Shown piece by piece: positions 1-7,956 of a stretch of DNA of 11,056 bases; within the stretch, counting starts at the first letter, position 1, and every line of letters begins with the position of its first letter. The notes under the pieces are model-generated. The model saw only the letters and a list, made by a program, of their open reading frames with translations. It was not told the origin of the DNA and did not search any database. A program made the position numbers and the translations under genes. Source of the stretch: CAZTZL01 sp964617625 (GTDB lineage Bacteria > Zhuqueibacterota > QNDG01 > DSAB01); contig CAZTZL010000092.1 in the NCBI GenBank assembly GCA_964617625.1, forward strand, positions 1 through 11,056, read 5' to 3'.

Positions 1-57
1 TCCATCGAATTCAATATTGCTTTTTTTGTCATTTTACAGTACCTTAAAACGATATGA
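1..57 (+). CDS. C-terminal end of an unidentified upstream gene (partial)
   Basis: Frame 1 is open from the left edge to a TGA at 55-57 and would encode 18 hydrophobic-rich residues ending in YLKTI. Its stop overlaps the next gene's ATG as ATGA, the same junction seen at two later places in this operon (dtd/maf and dapF/NYN). That overlap is the main reason to believe it. A second frame is also open here, so the call is tentative. Nothing can be said about function from so short a tail. Confidence 0.4.
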   Translation, partial: SIEFNIAFFVILQYLKTI

Positions 58-890
58 ATGCAATCCGGGGATACATACAACTGACCCGTCCCGTAAATCT
101 TTTGATCGCTTTCGGTTCGATTTTTGTCGGCGGCTTTGTCACCGGAACGATTCATCCGTTTTCGAAGCTGATGCTTGCCTGTTTTTCGGGTGCGTTGATT
201 GCCGGAGGAGCCAACAGCATCAACGATTATTACGATCTCGAAATCGACCGGATCAACAAACCCGGAAGGCCGCTTCCTTCGGGACTGGTTAAGCCTCTTC
301 AGGCGCAATTATTTTCTCTGATCCTGTTTGCACTGGGTATCGCCGCCGGGTCTTTTATCCATCTGCCCGCATTTATTATTGCATTCTCTTCATCGGTTTT
401 ACTCTACCTGTACAGTTTTCGTCTCAAACGCACCATTCTCTGGGGCAATCTGACTGTGGCTTTGCTCTCCGGGATGGCGTTTATATACGGCGGTTTGGCC
501 GTGGGCCGAACCCGGGAAGCCGCCATTGTCGGGATTTTTTCATTCTTATTTCATCTCAGCCGGGAGATTATCAAAGACATCGAGGACATGAAGGGAGACC
601 GGTCCGAAGGTCTCATTACACTTCCTTTAAAATATGGTATTAAAAACGCGCTTGTGCTGACCAGTATTGTGATGGTTGTTTTGATTGGACTGACACTCGT
701 ACCCTATTTTATGAAATTCTTTTCGCTGGTCTATTTGATTATTGTTATCGCGGGGGTGGATTTTTTTCTGATCTATATTCTTTTTGCGATGTGGATTCGG
801 CCGATTCCCGAACATCTCGGACGTCTTGCTGTTCTGATGAAAGCGGACATGCTGGTTGGTCTGTTAGCCGTTTATTTGGGGAGAGGTTGA
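54..890 (+). CDS. UbiA-family prenyltransferase, geranylgeranylglycerol-phosphate geranylgeranyltransferase-like
   Basis: A 278-residue polytopic membrane protein of the UbiA superfamily, which transfers a polyprenyl group from its diphosphate to an acceptor. The first Asp-rich motif, NDYYDLEID, is at residues 57-65. The second, DIEDMKGD, is at 175-182 and sits in a longer REIIKDIED...EG..TLPLKYG block. That block, with GNLTVALLSG and the early TRP motif at 11-13, resembles the digeranylgeranylglyceryl-phosphate synthase branch best known from archaeal ether-lipid synthesis and also found in some bacteria. Hydrophobic segments fill most of the chain, and length is typical. No GGGP synthase gene is visible to confirm substrate, so a quinone or other acceptor is possible. 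The ATG at 54 has no clear Shine-Dalgarno sequence, consistent with coupling to the upstream ORF. The stop shares one base with the dtd start (TGATG). Confidence 0.8.
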   Translation: MNAIRGYIQLTRPVNLLIAFGSIFVGGFVTGTIHPFSKLMLACFSGALIAGGANSINDYYDLEIDRINKPGRPLPSGLVKPLQAQLFSLILFALGIAAGSFIHLPAFIIAFSSSVLLYLYSFRLKRTILWGNLTVALLSGMAFIYGGLAVGRTREAAIVGIFSFLFHLSREIIKDIEDMKGDRSEGLITLPLKYGIKNALVLTSIVMVVLIGLTLVPYFMKFFSLVYLIIVIAGVDFFLIYILFAMWIRPIPEHLGRLAVLMKADMLVGLLAVYLGRG

Positions 891-1342
891 TGCGGGTCGT
901 GATTCAGAGGGTGAGTGAGGGGCAAGTCTGCATTGATGAACAGGTTATCAGTGGGATTAAAAAGGGAGTTGTCATTCTGTTAGGCATAAAAAGAGGGGAC
1001 ACCGAAACAGATGCGAAATGGCTCGCGGACAAGTGTTTGAATCTCCGGATTTTTAAGAATGACGAGGGGAAATTTCAACATTCACTGCTGAATGTCAGGG
1101 GAGAGATACTGGTTGTTTCACAATTTACACTGTATGGAGACTGCCGAAAAGGGAGAAGGCCGAGCTTTACCGAAGCCGCAGATCCTTCTGCAGCGGAATT
1201 ATTGTATGACTGTTTTGTGGATCTCCTAAAACAATCCGGATTGGAAATCAAAACAGGTGTTTTTGCAGCCAGAATGGAAGTGAAAATAATCAATGACGGC
1301 CCGGTTACGCTGATCATCGATTCCGGGAAAGAATCCGTATGA
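890..1342 (+). CDS. dtd: D-aminoacyl-tRNA deacylase
   Basis: A 150-residue cytoplasmic protein of the DTD family, which hydrolyses D-amino acids (and glycine mischarged on tRNA-Ala) from tRNA and so protects translation. The start MRVVIQRV is the standard family N-terminus. The first active-site motif, SQFTLYGD, begins at Ser77 and the second, NDGPVT, at residue 135; these two build the active site across the dimer interface. Length matches the family (about 145-150). A longer reading from 791 would run through the end of the prenyltransferase gene in another frame and is not needed. An AGAGG stretch just upstream and the TGATG overlap suggest coupled translation. The gene ends in an ATGA overlap with maf. 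Confidence 0.95.
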   Translation: MRVVIQRVSEGQVCIDEQVISGIKKGVVILLGIKRGDTETDAKWLADKCLNLRIFKNDEGKFQHSLLNVRGEILVVSQFTLYGDCRKGRRPSFTEAADPSAAELLYDCFVDLLKQSGLEIKTGVFAARMEVKIINDGPVTLIIDSGKESV

Positions 1343-1950
1343 AACCGGTCCCAAAAATTATTCTTGCGTCCCGTTCTCCCAGACGCTCCGACCTGTTGCG
1401 GCAGATGGGATTTCAATTCGAGGTTCGTTCGAAAGAAATTTCCGAATCTTCTGTAACGGCCGCAAATCCAGTCGACCGGGTGATTCAACTGTCCAGAAAG
1501 AAGGCCGAAGCAGTTTTGGATGAAGCCGAAGCAGGACTTATTGTCGGCGCCGATACCATCGTCTGTATCGACAAAAAGATATTTGGCAAGCCGCATAGTT
1601 CCGAAGAGGCGAAAAGCATGCTCCAATCCCTTTCGGGAAAAACGCATGAAGTCTTCACCGGCTTCACGATTCTTGAAACCGGTGGCGGATCGGTTTCCGA
1701 TTACGAAAAAACAAAGGTTACTTTCCGCAAACTTGAAGATTGGGAAGTCGAGGATTATGTGAACTCCGGAGAACCTTTGGATAAAGCCGGAGCATACGGT
1801 ATTCAGGACCGCAGCGGTCTTTTTGTGGATCGGATTGAGGGCTGTTTTTACAATGTAGTGGGTTTTCCCCTGACCCGGTTTTATGAATCCTTAAAGAAAC
1901 TGTTTGACAGAGAAACGATTCAGAAATTGTTCGATCATACAAGAGGTTGA
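1339..1950 (+). CDS. maf: Maf-family nucleoside triphosphate pyrophosphatase (dTTP/UTP type likely)
   Basis: A 203-residue soluble protein of the Maf/HAM1 superfold. Maf proteins hydrolyse non-canonical or excess NTPs to the monophosphate and pyrophosphate, and over-expression affects septation in some bacteria. Visible motifs are LASRSPRR (residues 9-16), the ADT motif at 71-73, the GKP...EA..ML..L.G..H...TG region, and DKAGAYGIQ at 148-156. The last is typical of the YhdE (dTTP/UTP) subfamily rather than YceF, though substrate assignment is inference. The N-terminus follows the family pattern. The start codon overlaps the dtd stop by four bases (ATGA), and the next gene starts two bases after its TGA, placing it in mid-operon. 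Confidence 0.92.
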   Translation: MKPVPKIILASRSPRRSDLLRQMGFQFEVRSKEISESSVTAANPVDRVIQLSRKKAEAVLDEAEAGLIVGADTIVCIDKKIFGKPHSSEEAKSMLQSLSGKTHEVFTGFTILETGGGSVSDYEKTKVTFRKLEDWEVEDYVNSGEPLDKAGAYGIQDRSGLFVDRIEGCFYNVVGFPLTRFYESLKKLFDRETIQKLFDHTRG

Positions 1951-1952
1951 AA

Positions 1953-3128
1953 ATGAAGGAACTTGGGAAAAAACTGCAAGAAGCACGTATCGCAAAAAAG
2001 ATCGATTTAGAAACCATCTACGAACACACACGCGTGACTGTTTCCACGATTCAATCCATCGAGCAGGGCGATATCGGAGATCTCCCGATGACCTATTACA
2101 GGGCGTTTGTCCGCACCCTTGCCAAAGAAGTGGGTTTGGACGGGGACGCGTTGTTGAGAGATTTCGATGATCGTTCGAAGCAGGAGGCTGAAACCGGAAC
2201 AGGAAGTGTGAATCAAAAACGGATTTCTTTGAAGGTTGTTTTAAAAAACCATCAAAAGGCCATTGTGGGTGGATGTATCGGGTTCTGTTTCGTTATTCTT
2301 ATTATTATATATATTATTTTCGGGCACGACCTGTTTTATGAGCCCGGAATTTCGGATATCCCCCAGGTTTCGTTACAGATGGACACCGTTAAAACAGGTC
2401 CTTTTGCCTTGAAGGCGGTTGGCCTGGAAAACAGCTGGATAGAGGTCCGGGTCGACAGCGGCAGCGCGGGAAAAATCTTCCTGAAAAAAGGGGATGAAAT
2501 GAAATGGCAAGTGTCCCGGATTTTATATGTCGGTATGGATGATCCGCGTTCCGTCCTGCTTTACCTGAATGAGGACCAGTTGGTTGAATCCATACAGGAT
2601 TCGCTTCGCGGGCTCGATCTCTGGATAGAGGCCGGCGGTGTTGTGAAAAAGGAAATGAGACTGGATCGAATAGCGCCCGTCAAAGCGGAGGAAGTGAAGA
2701 AACCGAAACCGGTTACACTGGTCGGTCATATTGAGGAAAATACACTTTATATAAATGAATCGATTTTTAAAACAAACCGGGACCGGTATCAGCCTGAACC
2801 CGGCATTCTGGATAAGATCAGGGCTTTTCACCCGAGTGTGAGTCTTGTCTGTTTTTTAGGGACCTGGGATCCGGTTTCACAGAGTGTAGTCCCTGAAATG
2901 TTAAAAGTGATCGATGCACTCAATATTTCCGGAATGACACTTTCCATTATCGGAGTGGACCGGCAATTCAAGGACAAAGCGGGTCTGATTGACTTCTATC
3001 AGGTTCAGGGGGTTCCCACTCTGATATTTCTTTCCCGCGGGAAGGAACTGGGCCGTATCGTCGGCCAACCCGAAGAACGTGTGGAAACCCTGTTTCTCAA
3101 TATTATTCGAAAGGGAGAATCACTTTGA
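1953..3128 (+). CDS. RodZ-like HTH membrane protein with C-terminal degenerate thioredoxin-like domain
   Basis: A 391-residue bitopic protein. Residues 1-66 form a RodZ-type (HTH_25) helix-turn-helix with the family pattern LGKKLQEARIAKKI and a Y.RAFVR.LAKEVGLD segment. A transmembrane helix follows near 103-123. Residues about 138-230 resemble the extracytoplasmic RodZ domain DUF4115 (SWIEVRVDS, G..M.W, L.L.LNEDQLV). From about 275 to the end lies a thioredoxin-like fold with a GTW motif and a QGVPTLIF cis-proline segment (Pro355). The redox site reads WDPVS at 305-309, so both expected cysteines are missing. RodZ proteins bind MreB and organise side-wall synthesis; the dapF neighbour fits a cell-wall role, but function is inference. 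ATG at 1953 is preferred because AGAGG lies six bases upstream; TTG at 1947 would overlap maf but abuts the AGAGG. Confidence 0.8.
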   Translation: MKELGKKLQEARIAKKIDLETIYEHTRVTVSTIQSIEQGDIGDLPMTYYRAFVRTLAKEVGLDGDALLRDFDDRSKQEAETGTGSVNQKRISLKVVLKNHQKAIVGGCIGFCFVILIIIYIIFGHDLFYEPGISDIPQVSLQMDTVKTGPFALKAVGLENSWIEVRVDSGSAGKIFLKKGDEMKWQVSRILYVGMDDPRSVLLYLNEDQLVESIQDSLRGLDLWIEAGGVVKKEMRLDRIAPVKAEEVKKPKPVTLVGHIEENTLYINESIFKTNRDRYQPEPGILDKIRAFHPSVSLVCFLGTWDPVSQSVVPEMLKVIDALNISGMTLSIIGVDRQFKDKAGLIDFYQVQGVPTLIFLSRGKELGRIVGQPEERVETLFLNIIRKGESL

Positions 3129-3958
3129 GAATGGCATTGCCGGTTAAAATCCCGTTTACAAAAATGGAAGGAACGGGCAATGATTTTATCGTTTTTGACA
3201 ACCGGGATGGAAAATTCACAGGGGATGAGGCCGGATTTTTTTCCAGAATCTGTCAGAGACGATTTGCTGTCGGGGCGGATGGCGTTATACTGATTGAAAA
3301 AGGGAAGTTACACCCCGTACGGATGCGCTATTTTAACCGCGACGGACATGAAGCCGAAATGTGCGGAAACGGCGCTCGGTGTGTGGCGTATTATGCAAGA
3401 AAAAAGGGAATTGTTCGAAAAGACGCGTTCGTTCTCGAGGCCTCGGACGGCATTCATTCCGTTCGAATAAGAAAAAATACAATATCGCTTCAAATGATCG
3501 AACCGGGCGGATACCGTTCGGAGGTAGGAATTCTCAGGGAATCCGAATACAAAGAAGGCGGATTGATCAATACCGGTGTGCCGCATTATGTGATTATTGT
3601 ACCGGATGTCGATCCAATCGATATCCGGACTGTCGGCCGATATTACTGTCATCACGAAGCATTTCCCGAAGGTACCAATGTCGATTTTATCCAGTTTCAG
3701 GGAGAAAATCGAATCCGGTTCCGCATCTATGAAAGAGGAGTGGAAGACGAAACCTGCTCTTCCGGCACCGGTTCGGTTGCATCCGCATTGATTGCTTCCA
3801 GACTGTTTGGATGTTCTTCTCCGGTCCAGGTCGAGACCCGCGGCGGGAACCTTGTGGTGGCGTTTGATTCGGCATGGAAAACCGTTTTTCTTGAAGGACC
3901 CGTCTCCATTGGTTATGAAGGCATGCTGTTCCCGGAAATCACCGGAGAAAGTTCATGA
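3125..3958 (+). CDS. dapF: Diaminopimelate epimerase
   Basis: A 277-residue cytoplasmic enzyme that interconverts LL- and meso-diaminopimelate, the last step before meso-DAP is used for lysine and peptidoglycan. It is a PLP-independent two-cysteine racemase: Cys80 in EMCGNGARC and Cys211 in ETCSSGTGS are the catalytic pair. KMEGTGNDF near residues 13-21, NRDG...EMCGNG, NTGVPHYV, and the acid-rich EGTNVDF segment are all standard for the family, and length is normal. The likely start is the TTG at 3125, which overlaps the previous stop as TTGA and lies seven bases after AGGGAG; the ATG at 3131 has poorer spacing. It sits between the RodZ-like gene and the NYN gene in one operon and suggests DAP-type peptidoglycan. 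Confidence 0.96.
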   Translation: MRMALPVKIPFTKMEGTGNDFIVFDNRDGKFTGDEAGFFSRICQRRFAVGADGVILIEKGKLHPVRMRYFNRDGHEAEMCGNGARCVAYYARKKGIVRKDAFVLEASDGIHSVRIRKNTISLQMIEPGGYRSEVGILRESEYKEGGLINTGVPHYVIIVPDVDPIDIRTVGRYYCHHEAFPEGTNVDFIQFQGENRIRFRIYERGVEDETCSSGTGSVASALIASRLFGCSSPVQVETRGGNLVVAFDSAWKTVFLEGPVSIGYEGMLFPEITGESS

Positions 3959-4452
3959 AGTATAAACTGCTGGTCGATGGATACAATTTGTTATTCCAGA
4001 ATCCGGAATTGAGAAAAGTACTTGAAAGGGATCTGGAGGAAGCAAGAAAGTTACTGATTGATCAGCTTGAAGAATATGCAGGCAAAAAAAATATTCGTAT
4101 TCTTGTCGTTTTTGACGGTGATATTAAAGTGAATACCCGAGACGAATCCAGATCCCGCATCGATGTCTGTTTTTCCAAATCTCCCGAAAAAGCGGATCCA
4201 TTGATCAAGAGGCTGCTGGAAAAAACCAATAAAAAAAAAGATTTGACTGTAGTTACTTCAGACAATGAGATCAGTCATTATGCAAAGTTATGCAGTGTTC
4301 ATGTTACGAGTTCACAAAAATTTGCCGAAGAAATATCAAGCCGTTCTTTCGATGGAATTGAGAAAAAATATTGTCAATCCATGACAAAAGCGGAATTGAC
4401 CGAATGGATGGATTTGTTTAAAGATCAGACCGATGTTTCAGAGAATCAATAA
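3955..4452 (+). CDS. YacP-like NYN-domain ribonuclease
   Basis: A 165-residue soluble protein of the NYN (PIN-like) family related to Bacillus YacP/Rae1 (DUF901). Members are predicted or shown metal-dependent RNases; Rae1 cuts mRNA on the ribosome. The fold's acidic residues are visible: LLVDGYNLL with Asp8 and Asn11, VVFDGD with Asp54 and Asp56, and VVTSDNEI with Asp103. The stretch VTSSQKFAEEI is also characteristic. The acidic set appears intact, so activity is plausible. The C-terminal 40 residues are charged and less conserved. Its ATG overlaps the dapF stop by four bases (ATGA), making it the last gene of the operon. No good terminator follows; the next 187 bases hold a dispersed repeat. 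Confidence 0.85.
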   Translation: MKYKLLVDGYNLLFQNPELRKVLERDLEEARKLLIDQLEEYAGKKNIRILVVFDGDIKVNTRDESRSRIDVCFSKSPEKADPLIKRLLEKTNKKKDLTVVTSDNEISHYAKLCSVHVTSSQKFAEEISSRSFDGIEKKYCQSMTKAELTEWMDLFKDQTDVSENQ

Positions 4453-4498
4453 TATTTCTTATTTATATTGCTAAACTTTGGTGAATGTTTATGATACT

Positions 4499-4565
4499 GT
4501 CATCCCGAGTTCAAAGGGAAATTTCCTCCTTCCGCAAAAGATGCTTCGACTGCGCTCAGCATGAC
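4499..4565. repeat. Dispersed palindromic intergenic repeat
   Basis: The outer arms GTCATCCCGAG (4499-4509) and CTCAGCATGAC (4555-4565) are inverted repeats matching at 9 of 11 positions. Inside are a perfect palindrome GGAAATTTCC (4517-4526) and the stretch GCTTCGACTGCGCTCAGC. This GTCAT...CTTCGACT.CGCTCAGCATGAC pattern is familiar from short high-copy palindromic repeats between genes of many bacteria. It lies between the NYN gene and the SbcD-like gene and separates two transcription units. Copy number cannot be seen from one window. Confidence 0.7.
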
Positions 4566-4639
4566 ACCGTCTTTTCTATTTTTCATGTAATTTTATCAAA
4601 ATCTGATGAGTTACGTTTTATCAATTCCGGAGTTTCATT

Positions 4640-5704
4640 TTGCAGATTGCAGTTACAGCCGATTTACATTTAACCTCGAGGAAAAAACATCCCGAGCGGT
4701 TTCATGCATTGGAAAATATTCTCGATCAATGTGTGGCCGGGGGAATCCGGCATTTAATCGTTGCGGGCGATCTGTTTGATGCCGAAAGTCAGAATTATAA
4801 AGAATTCGATACGCTGGTAAAGAAAAACGAATATAAAGGGATTCAGTGGCTGATCATTCCCGGGAACCACGACAGCGGTTTTAAGGAAGGCCACGTTACA
4901 GCCGAAAATGTGACTGTATTTTCTAAACCCGCTCTCTATCCGTTCGATTTAATGAGTCTGCCTTTTTTGTTTGTTCCCTATCAAAAGAACACGAATATGG
5001 GAGAAGTCATCTCGACTTTTCGTTCCGAATTGAAACCGAACCGGTGGATTTTAATCGGGCACGGCGACTGGATGGCCGGAATTCGGGAGCCCAATCCTCT
5101 GGAACCGGGGATCTATATGCCGCTTACCCGTACAGATTTGATTTCCTGCAAACCTATTCAGGTGATACTGGGGCACATCCATAAATTTCTGGATGAAGAC
5201 AATTTTCATTATACCGGCTCTCCCTGTCCTATGGATATCAATGAAACAGGCAGGAGACGTTTTTTGATTATCGATTCCGAAACCGGAGCCATTCAGGATC
5301 GGATCGTCAATTCAGATATTATTTTTTATAATGAGACTTTTTTTATCTATCCGGTTCCCGATGAGACTGCTTATATTCAGAAAATGATAGCTTCCAAAAT
5401 TGACAATTGGAAAGTGTCCGATGAAGAACGCTCGAAAGTCCGCGTGCGGGTCCGGCTGCAGGGATATTCTTCGGATATCAGGCAGTTGAAAACAACTGTC
5501 GAAAAGTGTTTCGAAGGATTTCAGTTTTATGATAGCGACGGTCCCGATTTGAGTCAGGTCGGATTATCGGATGATCTGGATAAAGCGGAAATTGCCCGGC
5601 AAACCGCTCTATGGATTAAAAATTTAAAGTGGTCCTCTAAAAATCACGAACCTGGTATTGGACAAATTCTGGTTGAAGCGCTTCGTGTCATCTATGAGGC
5701 ATAA
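4640..5704 (+). CDS. SbcD/YhaO-like metallophosphoesterase (DNA repair exonuclease family)
   Basis: A 354-residue calcineurin-like phosphoesterase of the Mre11/SbcD group, which cuts DNA ends together with an SbcC/Rad50-type ATPase. The metal-binding motifs are complete: TADLHL with Asp8 and His10, AGDLFD with Asp44, GNHD at 75-78, GHGDW at 140-144 and GHIHK at 178-182. The C-terminal 150 residues hold no obvious catalytic motif and may be the cap that touches the ATPase. The start is a TTG at 4640 with GGAG seven bases upstream; its MQIAVTADLHL N-terminus fits the family closely. The next gene starts four bases after its stop and encodes the expected ATPase partner. The central LIGHGDWM...P..PGIYMPL region is closer to YhaO than to classic SbcD, by judgement rather than alignment. 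Confidence 0.88.
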   Translation: MQIAVTADLHLTSRKKHPERFHALENILDQCVAGGIRHLIVAGDLFDAESQNYKEFDTLVKKNEYKGIQWLIIPGNHDSGFKEGHVTAENVTVFSKPALYPFDLMSLPFLFVPYQKNTNMGEVISTFRSELKPNRWILIGHGDWMAGIREPNPLEPGIYMPLTRTDLISCKPIQVILGHIHKFLDEDNFHYTGSPCPMDINETGRRRFLIIDSETGAIQDRIVNSDIIFYNETFFIYPVPDETAYIQKMIASKIDNWKVSDEERSKVRVRVRLQGYSSDIRQLKTTVEKCFEGFQFYDSDGPDLSQVGLSDDLDKAEIARQTALWIKNLKWSSKNHEPGIGQILVEALRVIYEA

Positions 5705-5708
5705 ATTA

Positions 5709-7805
5709 ATGTCTGTTCATATCAAAGAAATCAATGTGCGTCATCTCGGACCGATTCCCCAGTTCTCAATAAAACCGGGATTGATCAACTTAATTTTTGG
5801 TCATAATGAAAAGGGCAAGACCTATCTGGTCGAGTTTCTCATCCGGTCTCTTTTTAAAAATATCCGCCAGTGGTCTCTTCGGTCCGAAACCGGACAGGGA
5901 AAGGTATCTGTTCAGGGTTTGGAAGACGGGGATGTCATTTTCTCTCCCAAGTCCGCACGGAAATTGGATGATTTCTGGAATGATGCCAAGTTGGGGCTGC
6001 CACCCGATTTTTCCAGACTTCTTATGGTTAAAGGTGCAGAGGTAGCTTTAAATGAAAAAGGGGCAGATAAAAATATTATTGCTCATTATCTTTCCGGGCA
6101 GGATATTTTAAGTCAAATCGAAAAGCAAATTCCATCCAACATTTTAAAAGCGGAAATTCATTCGGATGATATTACCGGGCCTTCTCAGGGTCAGATTAAA
6201 AACAGAACAGACTTGAAAAAGCTACTGGAAAATTTGGATCGATTATTTGAAGAAATCAATCAGGATTACTCCGGCGGACAACGCAGAATACTCATGGATC
6301 AAAAGGAAATTTTGAAAAAAGAATTGGCCGAGTTGGAAAAGGCCAGGAAGTATCGTGCCTTTCAGTTAAGCCACGAATTAGAGCGATTGAATAAGGAAAT
6401 TCATCGAATAGATGAGGAAAAACTGAATCAGTTGGATAAAGATGTACATCTTTATAAACTGAAGAAACAAGAAATTAAACGAAAGGGTGATATACAACAA
6501 AAAGCTGACGCCCAAAGTAAACATTATACGTGGCTGCAGAAGGCTGAAAAATCCTACGACACGTTTTTACAAGAATCGAGAGGGCATAGTTCCTATCTTT
6601 TTCTTCTACTGACAATTATTATGGTTATGGTTTTCGGGGTATTTTTATTTTTTAAAATTACTTCTGGAATGTGGGTTGCTTTTACAGGAGCCTTGCTCTG
6701 TGGTGGATTTTCCGTTTGGCAAGTCAGAAGAACAATTCGGAATACAAACAAAGGATCCGAATTGCAGAATATTAAAATGTCCTATCAAGAACGTTTCGGA
6801 GAACCGTTATCAGATCATCTCAGAATAAAAGAACGTCTGCAGAGTATGGAAGAAGATTTCAACAATGCGAGGCTTTTAAAAAAACAATTGGAAGAAGACA
6901 TTGCGGACATTGATTCCAGAAAAGTATCTATTGAAAGTCGAATGACCGGCATTGCAAATTCGAAACTGAATTCACAATTGTGGGAGGAAATGATTCGCGA
7001 CGAGAAAAACCGTCTTTCTGACCTGAATAGTAATAGGGAAAAAAATAAAATAGAATTAGAAAAATTAATGGTAGATCCCTCGGATTATATATCGGAAAAA
7101 CCGGATATCGAATACAGTAGTCAGAGAGAGAATGATTTAAATATTCAATCCAAGAAAGTGGAAACAGATATTAAGCAGATTGATGAAAAATTGGATACAC
7201 TCAAACGGAGTATATACGCTCAGATTGGGGATGTGACAAATGATTCCTGGGAGAACTTGATATACCATCTTCAACAGAAACAATCGGAAGTAGAAAAAGA
7301 GTATAAACAAGTCACAGCAGAAATTATCGGCAAAAAGGTGGTATACGAAGTCATCCAGAACTTAAGGAAAGACGAAGATCAGAAAATCGGTGAATCCCTG
7401 CAGTCGGAATCAATTATCGGACTTCTTGAGAAAATCACGGGTAAATACAATAATTTTATTCTGAAGGAAAACCGACTGATCGTTTCCAGCGCGCATGACG
7501 ATTTCGATCTTTCGGATCTCAGTACCGGAACGCAGGAACAGGTGCTGCTGGCACTTCGGATCGGATTCGCGTCGAAGCTTCTCGGTAAACAGGGAGAACC
7601 GCTTTTTTTAATTTTAGATGACGCCTTTCAATATTCGGATTGGGAACGCAGGGAACGGCTTGTCGGTACGGTTATTGATCTGGCGAAAACCGGTTGGCAA
7701 ATCATTTATTTCACAATGGATGATCATATCAAAAGTCTTTTCCAAAAACGGGGAAAAGTATTTGGAAATGATTTTCAATATTTTAATTTGTCGGATATCA
7801 ATTAA
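5709..7805 (+). CDS. SbcC/YhaN-like ABC-type ATPase with coiled coils and a central membrane hairpin
   Basis: A 698-residue SMC/Rad50-like ATPase, the predicted partner of the preceding nuclease. Walker A is GHNEKGKT (residues 31-38). The ABC signature DLSTGTQEQ is near 603, and Walker B LFLILDD ends at Asp637-Asp638. Long charged heptad-like stretches (about 175-285 and 360-560) predict coiled coil. Between them, near residues 295-340, are two hydrophobic segments separated by a short ITSGMW turn, a predicted membrane hairpin. No CxxC zinc hook is present. This layout matches Bacillus YhaN rather than canonical SbcC, and the protein is shorter than both. ATG 5709 has TGAGG nine bases upstream; starts at 5658 or 5694 would reach into the nuclease gene without a ribosome binding site. 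The pair probably forms one operon and a membrane-anchored DNA-processing complex (inference). Confidence 0.87.
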   Translation: MSVHIKEINVRHLGPIPQFSIKPGLINLIFGHNEKGKTYLVEFLIRSLFKNIRQWSLRSETGQGKVSVQGLEDGDVIFSPKSARKLDDFWNDAKLGLPPDFSRLLMVKGAEVALNEKGADKNIIAHYLSGQDILSQIEKQIPSNILKAEIHSDDITGPSQGQIKNRTDLKKLLENLDRLFEEINQDYSGGQRRILMDQKEILKKELAELEKARKYRAFQLSHELERLNKEIHRIDEEKLNQLDKDVHLYKLKKQEIKRKGDIQQKADAQSKHYTWLQKAEKSYDTFLQESRGHSSYLFLLLTIIMVMVFGVFLFFKITSGMWVAFTGALLCGGFSVWQVRRTIRNTNKGSELQNIKMSYQERFGEPLSDHLRIKERLQSMEEDFNNARLLKKQLEEDIADIDSRKVSIESRMTGIANSKLNSQLWEEMIRDEKNRLSDLNSNREKNKIELEKLMVDPSDYISEKPDIEYSSQRENDLNIQSKKVETDIKQIDEKLDTLKRSIYAQIGDVTNDSWENLIYHLQQKQSEVEKEYKQVTAEIIGKKVVYEVIQNLRKDEDQKIGESLQSESIIGLLEKITGKYNNFILKENRLIVSSAHDDFDLSDLSTGTQEQVLLALRIGFASKLLGKQGEPLFLILDDAFQYSDWERRERLVGTVIDLAKTGWQIIYFTMDDHIKSLFQKRGKVFGNDFQYFNLSDIN

Positions 7806-7956
7806 ATCTTTCATATAGCTATCTTCTTTATCATTTTTCAAATTGCAATTTAAACATCAAGTTTTGTCAATTTAGTGAGTTTCTTTTTAAGGAATATCTC
7901 CCGGCTAAAACCTATTTTTTAAAAATGTATTCTTTCAATAAGAATCTGTTTATAAG

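Noticed and set aside
1075..1647. 190-codon minus-strand ORF across dtd and maf
   Set aside because: It lies opposite two well-supported genes with intact motifs and has no recognisable domain; it is a shadow frame.
4485..4673. 62-codon + strand ORF between the NYN gene and the SbcD-like gene
   Set aside because: It runs straight through the dispersed palindromic repeat and overlaps the SbcD-like start in another frame. Its FRKRCFDCAQHD stretch is the usual false translation of such repeats.
5658..5708. Longer start for the SbcC-like ATPase
   Set aside because: It would overlap the nuclease gene by up to 47 bases without a ribosome site, while ATG 5709 has TGAGG at good spacing and gives a family-like N-terminus.
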